Assembly (NCBI GenBank): GCA_934725655.1
Contig: CAKVCJ010000125.1
Coordinates: 1-5,986, forward strand
Source: an uncultured Brachyspira sp.
GTDB lineage: Bacteria > Spirochaetota > Brachyspiria > Brachyspirales > Brachyspiraceae
DNA: 5,986 nt
Direction: 5' to 3'
Both the position numbers and the translations under genes were made by a program. Positions 1-5,327 of this stretch are shown here, piece by piece (within the stretch, counting starts at the first letter, position 1; the number at the start of each line of letters is the position of its first letter). The notes below the pieces were generated by a model that had not been told where the DNA came from, made no database searches, and saw nothing but the letters and a program-made list of their open reading frames with translations.

Positions 1-933
1 GATAGATTAACAACTGACGCCCTTCAAATAATTTACAATTCTATTAATAAAGAATATGATATTATTCATTTTAGCGTTAAAGCAGTATCTTCAAATTTTA
101 ATAAGAAGAAAAAAATTAAAGAAGAAAAAGAGGTTCAATGGTATTTATCATCTAGTAGAAGTGCTATTAATGAAAATTATCTATTTAATGAGGCATTGAG
201 CACTAAACTCCCACATAATATGTGTGGTAAAGCTTTCAAGAGAGAAATAATAAAAGAAACTATAAAATATTTACCTGATAGTCATTTAATTTATAGTGAA
301 GATATGCTTCAATGTTTAATTACTGTGTATTTCTGTAATAGATACAAGTCGATATATGAAGAATTATATATATGTAATATGGATGCTGGTTATAGTAATA
401 AAGATGCTTTAGAGCTAGATACAAAAAGGTATGATAAGTATTGTTCTGATTGTAGTATTTGCTTAAATACATTCTATAATTTTCTCTGCGGACAAAAATT
501 AGAAATTTTGCATCATTACGACTATCTGAGATTATATTATAATCAATATAATTTTTTATTTAATAAAACTAATAATGAAAAAATATATTCAGATATTTTA
601 AATAAATATTTTGATAAAGAATTGATAGAAAGATACAACGAGTTTGAAAAGCTTCATCAATATTATTTAACCCCTCTTTATATACAAGAGGAAATAAATA
701 AAAAACTTTTGCCTTATTTCTTTTCAATAATAATTTATGGATATTATATCCATATATATATTTTTTTTATATCAATAAATTTAAAGAAAAGAAAATGTAA
801 TTATAATCCAATAGTTATTACTTTGTCTAATATTTTAAGAAATATATTTTCTGTAGCGATAAAACATTATAGGAGGTTTATCATAAAATTAAAATTATTT
901 GGCATTAAAATTTCTTATGTAAAGAATAAGTAA
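1..933 (+). CDS. Family 2 glycosyltransferase, 3' part (5' end outside window)
   Basis: The reading frame is open from base 1 to the TAA at 931-933, so this is the C-terminal 310 residues of a gene that starts before the window. The TTG at 196 is internal and not a start, because the 65 codons before it are open and protein-like. The first residues, DRLTTDALQIIYNSI, resemble the stretch just after the DxD metal site of GT2 enzymes. 'PHNMCGKAFKRE' (window residues about 71-82) and the acidic 'YSEDM' (98-102, bases 292-306) match the acceptor-side region of bacterial capsule/LPS GT2 proteins. A hydrophobic stretch at residues about 236-259 (bases 706-777) could be membrane-associated, and the protein ends in a basic 'LFGIKIS' tail. 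Expected role: transfer of a sugar from a nucleotide-sugar donor in surface glycan assembly; donor and acceptor cannot be inferred. CpG is much rarer here than in the next two genes, suggesting a separate origin. It lies 64 bp upstream of the dehydrogenase, same strand. Confidence 0.85.
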   Translation, partial: DRLTTDALQIIYNSINKEYDIIHFSVKAVSSNFNKKKKIKEEKEVQWYLSSSRSAINENYLFNEALSTKLPHNMCGKAFKREIIKETIKYLPDSHLIYSEDMLQCLITVYFCNRYKSIYEELYICNMDAGYSNKDALELDTKRYDKYCSDCSICLNTFYNFLCGQKLEILHHYDYLRLYYNQYNFLFNKTNNEKIYSDILNKYFDKELIERYNEFEKLHQYYLTPLYIQEEINKKLLPYFFSIIIYGYYIHIYIFFISINLKKRKCNYNPIVITLSNILRNIFSVAIKHYRRFIIKLKLFGIKISYVKNK

Positions 934-981
934 TGATAGTATTAATTTTTTAATATTATTTTTAAAAATATATAAATAATT

Positions 982-987
982 AAGGAG
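982..987 (+). promoter_or_regulatory. Ribosome binding site of the nucleotide-sugar dehydrogenase
   Basis: AAGGAG lies 10 bases before the ATG at 998 and fixes that start. The 64-bp gap before the gene is almost pure A/T. I see no convincing -35/-10 pair in it, so co-transcription with the glycosyltransferase upstream is possible. Confidence 0.75.
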
Positions 988-997
988 AATTAAAATT

Positions 998-2242
998 ATG
1001 AAGATAGGTTTTATAGGACTTGGGAAATTGGGGCTTCCTTGCGCTTTGGCTGTGGAAGATAAAGGTCATGAGGTTATAGGATATGATATTAATCCTAAAG
1101 TTGGGGAAATACTTAAAACTAAAAAACTTCCGTATTTGGAAGAAGGCGCTAAAGAATTATTAGATAAAACTAATATTAAAATAAAAAGCGTAAAAGAAGT
1201 CGTAGAGTTTGCCGAAATTATTTTCGTTGCAATACAAACTCCGCATAATCCAAAATACGAAGGAATAACCAGAATACCTGAGGAGAGAGTAGATTTCGAT
1301 TATACTTTTCTAAAAAACGGAATGAAAGAATTAGCCGAAAATATAAAAATAGTTGGAAATGATAAAATCGTAGTCATTATATCAACCGTATTGCCAGGAA
1401 CTTTCGATAGAGAGATAAGACATTTATTAAACGACAAAGTAAAAATATGTTATAATCCTTTTTTTATCGCTATGGGAACTACAATAGAAAACTTTTTAAA
1501 TCCAGAGTTTGTATTGTTCGGAGTGGATGATATCAATGCTGCCAATAAAGTTGAAGAATTTTATAAAACTTTACATAATCGTCCGTTTTATAGAACCACG
1601 ATTAAAAATGCCGAGCTTATTAAAGTTGGATACAATACTTTTATCAGCACAAAGATATCTTTTATAAATACGCTTATGGAAGTTTGTCATAAAACTGGAG
1701 CGGATATAGACGCCGTTTCAAACGCTTTCGCTTTAGCCGACCAAAGATTAATTAGTATGAAATATTTGTATGGCGGAATGGCAGACGGAGGAGGTTGTCA
1801 CCCGAGAGATAATATAGCGCTTTCTTGGCTAGCTAAAAAACTAAATTTAAAATACGATTGGTTTGAAAATATAATGATGCAAAGAGAAAAACAAACGGAA
1901 TGGCTTGTAGATTTAATTAAAGAACAAAAAGAAAAATATAATTTGCCAATTACTATTTTAGGAAAATCTTTTAAGAAAGGAACTAATATAATAGTTGGAA
2001 GTCCCGCTATTCTATTAAAAAATATATTAGACGAATACGATATAGAAACTAAAATGTATGACCCGCATGTCGATAGCGATAAAATTGAACTTGAAAAGTC
2101 AATATTTTTTATAGCGACTAATCATGATGATTTTAATAATTTTGAATATCCTGCAGGTTCAATTATCTTGGACCCTTGGGGGTATATTAAAGATTTTAAA
2201 AATGTGGAAGTTATAAGAATTGGAAGAAATAAAAATAAATAG
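998..2242 (+). CDS. Nucleotide-sugar dehydrogenase (UDP-glucose/GDP-mannose dehydrogenase family)
   Basis: 414 residues, a normal length for this family of NAD-dependent four-electron dehydrogenases, which oxidise the C6 hydroxyl of a UDP- or GDP-sugar to the uronic acid in the cytoplasm. The N-terminal Rossmann motif GFIGLGKLGLP (residues 4-14) binds NAD, with the acidic D30 at the end of strand 2. 'STVLPGT' (129-135) corresponds to the family's ST-PGT motif. The central domain carries 'AELIKVGYN' with the conserved Lys209 and Asn213. The catalytic cysteine is Cys267 in 'GGGCHPRD', a variant of the usual GG-CFPKD. The C-terminal UDP-binding domain is complete ('ILGKSFKKGTN' 320-330, 'YDPHVD' 354-359). 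The start is supported by AAGGAG at 982-987. The stop overlaps the next gene's ribosome binding site. Substrate (UDP-Glc, UDP-GlcNAc, UDP-ManNAc or other) cannot be told from sequence, so no symbol is given. It likely supplies an acidic sugar donor to neighbouring glycosyltransferases. Confidence 0.93.
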   Translation: MKIGFIGLGKLGLPCALAVEDKGHEVIGYDINPKVGEILKTKKLPYLEEGAKELLDKTNIKIKSVKEVVEFAEIIFVAIQTPHNPKYEGITRIPEERVDFDYTFLKNGMKELAENIKIVGNDKIVVIISTVLPGTFDREIRHLLNDKVKICYNPFFIAMGTTIENFLNPEFVLFGVDDINAANKVEEFYKTLHNRPFYRTTIKNAELIKVGYNTFISTKISFINTLMEVCHKTGADIDAVSNAFALADQRLISMKYLYGGMADGGGCHPRDNIALSWLAKKLNLKYDWFENIMMQREKQTEWLVDLIKEQKEKYNLPITILGKSFKKGTNIIVGSPAILLKNILDEYDIETKMYDPHVDSDKIELEKSIFFIATNHDDFNNFEYPAGSIILDPWGYIKDFKNVEVIRIGRNKNK

Positions 2243-2245
2243 GAG
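2241..2245 (+). promoter_or_regulatory. Ribosome binding site overlapping the upstream stop codon
   Basis: AGGAG begins inside the TAG stop (2240-2242) of the dehydrogenase and lies 8 bases before the ATG at 2254. This arrangement favours translational coupling of the two genes and supports the 2254 start. Confidence 0.75.
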
Positions 2246-2253
2246 AAAATAAA

Positions 2254-3189
2254 ATGAATAGAATAATTTCTTTATTATGCCCGACAAGAGGACGCCCCGA
2301 TAGAGTATGCGTAATGATAGAAAGCGTAATAGAAACAACGGAGAAGTTAGAAAATGTTGAAATACTTTTTTACATAGATAGCGATGATGATAAGAAAGAC
2401 GATTATATAGTTTCTATAAACAATTTGCTAAATAAATATAATAATCCTTTTAAGAGAGTTTTGCCGCATATTGGAGAGCCTATGAGCGTTTCAAAGTCTT
2501 GGAATATTATAGCAGAAAAATGTGAAGGCGATATATTAGTTATGGCGAATGATGACGAAGTTTGGATAACTAAAGGTTGGGATAGGAGACTAAATGAAGA
2601 AGCTGATAAGTTTCCCGATGATATTTATTGTATATATTTTGACGATGGAATTATGCATGAAGAAATATGTGCATTTCCTATGGTTAGTAGGAAATGGTAT
2701 GAGATATTAGGTTATTTTACGCCTGGTATATTTAAGTTTTTGGCTAACGATACTTGGATAGAATACATAGCTATAGGTATAGGCAGGTTGCATTATGTTC
2801 CTGATGTTTTGGTAGAACATAGACATTATTTGCATAAAAAGAGCGAGATAGACGAGACTTATAAAAGGAACAGAGATGAATATTTAGGTAAACAAGAAGA
2901 TGTCCTGTATTTACACAGTAAAGAGTGTAAAGATAAAATAAAAGAAGAAGCTAAAAAATTATTTTTAAAAATGGAAGTGAATAATGATTATATCATAGAT
3001 AGCATTATAGAATTAAAGATTGATTTTAATGAGTTAAAATCTAGAGTTATTAATTTGGGTAAAGAATTACCAATAGTAGATTGTAGAATAAATAATATTA
3101 TAGACGCTTTGGCTTGGTTTATACCGTTTAGAAAGAAGAGAGATGAATTTAGAAATAGATTATTAGATAATTTCATACGGGGGGGGTAA
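2254..3189 (+). CDS. GT-A fold glycosyltransferase (family 2-like) with 'WFIP...RDEFRN' C-terminal tail
   Basis: 311 residues. The N-terminus 'ISLLCPTRGRPDRV' (5-18) is the first strand and nucleotide-binding loop of GT2-like enzymes. 'GDILVMANDDEVW' (92-104) carries the DxD-type metal site NDDE at 99-102. 'NDTWIEY' (165-171) is a candidate catalytic acid region, and 'VEHRHYLH' (187-194) a candidate metal-binding histidine. After about residue 200 the protein becomes charged and helical. It ends in a tail (about 280-308) with 'DALAWFIPFRKKRDEFRNR', a type of tail I associate with several surface-glycan proteins of AT-rich bacteria; its function is unknown to me. The gene is 11 bp behind the dehydrogenase and is probably co-expressed. 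Its last codons (CGG GGG GGG TAA) are made by a run of eight Gs, so a one-base length change alters the C-terminus or fuses it to the downstream methyltransferase. The first part is relatively CpG-rich, like the dehydrogenase. Donor and acceptor are unknown. Confidence 0.87.
   Translation: MNRIISLLCPTRGRPDRVCVMIESVIETTEKLENVEILFYIDSDDDKKDDYIVSINNLLNKYNNPFKRVLPHIGEPMSVSKSWNIIAEKCEGDILVMANDDEVWITKGWDRRLNEEADKFPDDIYCIYFDDGIMHEEICAFPMVSRKWYEILGYFTPGIFKFLANDTWIEYIAIGIGRLHYVPDVLVEHRHYLHKKSEIDETYKRNRDEYLGKQEDVLYLHSKECKDKIKEEAKKLFLKMEVNNDYIIDSIIELKIDFNELKSRVINLGKELPIVDCRINNIIDALAWFIPFRKKRDEFRNRLLDNFIRGG
3106..3186 (+). repeat. Tail-and-G-tract repeat, copy 1
   Basis: This copy is the functional 3' end of the second glycosyltransferase. 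By hand alignment it matches 4147-4226 at about three quarters of positions (59 of 78 aligned bases over 26 codons), with one single-base gap. Both copies end in ATACGGGGG and are followed directly by a methyltransferase sequence. Confidence 0.75.
3179..3186 (+). repeat. Poly-G tract (G8) at the glycosyltransferase/methyltransferase junction
   Basis: Eight consecutive Gs in a strongly A/T-biased sequence. They encode the end of the glycosyltransferase and may also act as a crude Shine-Dalgarno sequence for the ATG at 3191. Codons there read CGG GGG GGG TAA, so bases 3180-3186 form the heptamer G GGG GGG in the X XXY YYZ phase for -1 slippage. With 7 Gs the glycosyltransferase would gain about four residues and stop. 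With 6 or 9 Gs it would read straight into the methyltransferase. No stable downstream hairpin is apparent. Confidence 0.85.
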
Positions 3190-3190
3190 A

Positions 3191-3998
3191 ATGGAACAAT
3201 AATCTAAATATTTCAAAACAATATAATTTTGATAATCAAGTTTTAGAATGGAGTTCGCCTCCTGTAGACGATATCGGCTATATTCCAAGTAAAGAAATAT
3301 TAAATAAAAGTAAAAAATATATTAAGAAATTTGTAAGCGATTTTGAAAATACGAGATATTCGCTCTCTGGATGGAGAAATAAAGAAAATAAATGGAGAGA
3401 ATATTTAGGACTTGATAATACTTATGGAAAAAACATTATAGATTTTGGATGCGGTTATGGAATAGAATCGTTACAGTTTTTAAAAAATGGAAATAAGGTT
3501 TCTATAGCGGATATATCGGAAGATAATTTAGACGCCGCCGAAAAAATAATAAATACTATGGGATATGATATATATAAAAAAATAAAAGTATATAATGATT
3601 ATCCATTTTTTGAGTATGACGAAAAAATAGATATATTTTATTCCAACGGGGTTTTGCATCATACTCCAAAAATAGCGGAAATATTGCAGAGAGTAAGCGA
3701 AATTCTAAAAAGAGACGGTGAGATAAGATTAATGCTCTATAGCGAAAAATCTTATTTATTATACGCCGATTCTATACTCCCTCCTATAGAAGAAGATATT
3801 AGACAAAGTAAGTATTTTGACAAATTTGTCAAAGCTATGGACAATGTTGGTAATTATGCGGATTGGTATAGCAAGGGAAAGATTGAATATCTTTTAACAA
3901 GAATAAATAAAGATATTGAAAATAAATTAAGACTTGTTTCATATAAATATATATGCAATAATGATAGGTATTGCGTAGTTGTATTGAAATTAGAATAA
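3191..3998 (+). CDS. Class I SAM-dependent methyltransferase, start codon out of frame
   Basis: The coding frame of this domain is open from base 3171 to the TAA at 3996-3998, about 270 residues. It contains SAM motif I 'IIDFGCGYGIES' (bases 3435-3470), the acidic strand-2 end 'SIADIS' (3501-3518) and the post-II region 'FYSNGVLHHTP' (about 3636-3668), all typical of Methyltransf_11/23-type enzymes. The frame has no ATG, GTG or TTG until 3558, which lies beyond motif I; a 146-residue product from there would lack the SAM pocket. An ATG at 3191 follows the G-run at a plausible distance, but in this frame reads Met-Glu-Gln-stop. Removing one G of ATGG would give MNNNLNISKQYNF and restore the whole gene. 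Alternatively it is translated as a fusion with the glycosyltransferase by -1 slippage at G8. It probably methylates a sugar or lipid-linked glycan intermediate; the target is unknown. It could be a recently broken gene, a phase-off gene, or a sequence error. Confidence 0.75.
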
Positions 3999-4052
3999 TT
4001 ATAAACTATATTATTTATATTAGAATTTTAATTTTGAAAAATAAAATTATCT

Positions 4053-4230
4053 AATAATTATGACGACTATTTATTTATGTCTACTATTAATAATGATATA
4101 AAAATGAAATGATAAAATTTAATAATACAATAAAAAAATAATTAATGCTTTAGTTTGGTTTATACCTATTTATAAAGTGGAGAGATAGTTTTAGAAATAA
4201 ATTTAATGATAATTTTATACGGGGGAGTAA
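4053..4230 (+). pseudogene. Remnant of a glycosyltransferase-type C-terminal tail
   Basis: Bases 4138-4173 encode 'IINALVWFIPIY' and, one base out of frame, 4178-4228 encode 'WRDSFRNKFNDNFIRGS'. Together these match the tail of the intact glycosyltransferase ending at 3189 ('IIDALAWFIPF...KRDEFRNR...DNFIRGG'). The frame break lies at about 4174-4178 (AAAGTGG). An upstream piece in another frame, 4053-4109, reads NNYDDYLFMSTINNDIKMK and may belong to the same lost gene. The catalytic domain that should precede the tail is absent; the DNA from 3999 to 4052 is nearly pure A/T with nothing recognisable. It ends in CGGGGGAG, the counterpart of the G8 tract. Confidence 0.7.
4147..4226 (+). repeat. 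Tail-and-G-tract repeat, copy 2
   Basis: Decayed partner of 3106-3186, in direct orientation about 1.04 kb downstream. It carries an extra base at about 4177 that breaks the frame, and has GGGGGAG in place of the eight Gs. Confidence 0.75.
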
Positions 4231-4235
4231 ATTAT

Positions 4236-4836
4236 AAGAGCTATTGGATTAATGATAATTGTAATAATATTATTCCAAAAATTGTGGAGAGTTTCCCGAA
4301 GGTTTTAATGTAATTGATTTTTTGAGATAAATAACAGAAGAATTGGATTTTAAAAGCGTATTGGATTTTGGATGCGGATATGGTAGACTTTCAAAAGCTT
4401 TCGACAGTTATAAATATTTAGGAATAGATTTAAACTATAAAGCGTTGGAAATAGCGAGAGATAATAACGCGGAATATAAATAAATATGAAGAAACATTTA
4501 TAGATACCGAATATTACCCTAATAGCGATTTAACTAATGTTTATACCGTATTTTTACATTTGGATAATAATACTTTGGAAGAGGTTTTATTAAAATTATC
4601 AAAAAGTACGAATAAATATATAATAATATCCGAAATAATGGGTAGAGAATGGAGATGAGACGGTTCGCCTCCCGCATTCTGCCGAGATTAAAGAAGAATA
4701 TATAAAATATTTAAATAAATACGGTTTTGAATTATATAAAGAATATGATAAACCTTATAAAAGATATATTGAAGATAAGAATTGGGACGATAAGAAGAAT
4801 AAGAATATATCTTTTTTAATTTTTAGTAAGTATTGA
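4236..4836 (+). pseudogene. Degraded class I SAM-dependent methyltransferase
   Basis: Translating across three frames recovers one protein of about 200 residues. The pieces are: 4236-4297 (KSYWINDNCNNIIPKIVESF); about 4295-4480 in a second frame (PEGFNVIDFLR, stop TAA 4328-4330, then 'LDFKSVLDFGCGYGRLSKAF' and 'YLGIDLNYKALEIARDNNAEY'); about 4482-4680 back in the first frame ('YTVFLHLDNNTLEEVLLKLS', 'YIIISEIMGREWR', stop TGA 4656-4658, 'DGSPPAF'); and 4681-4836 in the third frame, ending '...NISFLIFSKY' and TGA 4834-4836. SAM motif I is VLDFGCGYGRL at 4358-4390. At least three frameshifts and two internal stops leave no product that keeps the full fold. The start is also damaged: ATAAGAGC at 4234-4241 looks like ATGAAGAGC with the G lost, behind GGGGGAG at 4221-4227. 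It is not a close duplicate of the methyltransferase at 3191-3998: motifs and flanks differ. It is probably an old glycan or small-molecule methyltransferase. Confidence 0.8.
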
Positions 4837-4869
4837 TTATACAAGTATAGTTTTATTTTTTATACCTAA

Positions 4870-5019
4870 TCATTATTTAATAAATTTAGAATTTCGGTTT
4901 TATACTTTTTCGGAAAGAATTCTTATTTGTATGTTATTCCATATAATGAGTTTTTGGATATTAATGTGGAAAGGGATTATATAATAACAAAATATTTGTA
5001 TAGATATAGTAAATTATAA
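4870..5019 (+). pseudogene. Unidentified 3' gene remnant
   Basis: An open stretch of 49 codons lies between the TAA at 4867-4869 and the TAA at 5017-5019. It reads SLFNKFRISVLYFFGK, then NSYLYVIPYNEFLDINVERD, then YIITKYLYRYSKL. The residue pattern (Pro-Tyr-Asn-Glu, Asn-Val-Glu-Arg-Asp) looks like protein rather than random A/T-rich translation. There is no ATG or GTG in frame and no ribosome binding site, so it is read as the end of a lost gene. It shares the frame of the last methyltransferase piece. I do not recognise the family. The rest of 4837-5138 holds only A/T-rich DNA and the inverted repeat at 5032-5062. Confidence 0.4.
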
Positions 5020-5031
5020 TTGAATTAATAT

Positions 5032-5062
5032 AATATTATAAAAATTAATTTTTTATAATATT
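5032..5062. terminator. AT-only inverted repeat, possible bidirectional terminator
   Basis: AATATTATAAAAA (5032-5044) is perfectly complementary to TTTTTATAATATT (5050-5062) around a 5-base loop. It lies between the plus-strand remnants and the convergent KAP gene, with T-rich DNA following on the plus side and A-rich DNA on the other. The position suits a shared terminator, but the stem has no G-C pairs, so termination strength is doubtful. Confidence 0.35.
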
Positions 5063-5138
5063 TAAATTTTATTTTAGGTATATTATATATATAGATTAAA
5101 TGCAATAGGTAACTATATTTTATAATTATTAGACAATA

Positions 5139-5327
5139 TTAATTTTTGCCATCAGAATTAAAATTTGAAATAAAATTTATAGCTTCTAATAATTTATCTA
5201 TTTTTTTACGAGACACTTTATCTTTTAAGTCGTTAGATTTAATAAAATCATAATATTTTTGAACTATATAAGAATATTTATTTTTATCTATTACTTTAGA
5301 ACTGTTTATGCCATTTTTTTCTCCCAC
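5139..5327 (-). pseudogene. C-terminal segment of the KAP NTPase, displaced into another frame
   Basis: This frame overlaps the end of the KAP reading frame by 22 bases and runs to the TAA at 5139-5141. It encodes 'GINSSKVIDKNKYSYIVQKYYDFIKSN' split across the join, then a Lys-rich helix 'KIDKLLEAINFISNF' near the end. A GTG at 5325-5327 could in principle start a separate 62-residue protein, but no Shine-Dalgarno sequence is placed for it. The segment continues the composition and helical character of the KAP protein. One extra A in the A7 run (T7 at 5314-5320 on the plus strand) would join the two frames as ...KWEKKNGINSSK.... I therefore read it as the true C-terminus of the same gene. A separate small gene is less likely. 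Confidence 0.6.

Noticed and set aside
196..198. TTG as the start of the first glycosyltransferase
   Set aside because: The frame is open and protein-like back to base 1, and no ribosome binding site precedes the TTG; the true start is outside the window.
957..970. Palindrome TATTTTTAAAAATA before the dehydrogenase as a terminator or operator
   Set aside because: Such A/T palindromes are expected by chance in this composition; there is no loop and no G-C pairs.
2988..3176. 62-codon open frame on the minus strand
   Set aside because: It lies wholly antisense to the glycosyltransferase C-terminus, has no ribosome binding site and mirrors A/T-rich coding sequence; it is a shadow.
3558..3560. 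ATG as the real start of the methyltransferase
   Set aside because: It would remove SAM motif I (GCGYG at about 3447-3461), no Shine-Dalgarno sequence precedes it, and the frame is open and domain-like for 360 bases upstream.
3253..4670. Shared 10-mer GTTCGCCTCC in both methyltransferase regions (about 3253 and 4663)
   Set aside because: It encodes Ser-Pro-Pro at unrelated positions of the two proteins and flanking bases do not match; probably coincidence.
5020..5036. TATAAT-like sequence near 5030 as a plus-strand promoter
   Set aside because: No properly spaced -35 and no plus-strand gene downstream; such matches are common in DNA this A/T-rich.
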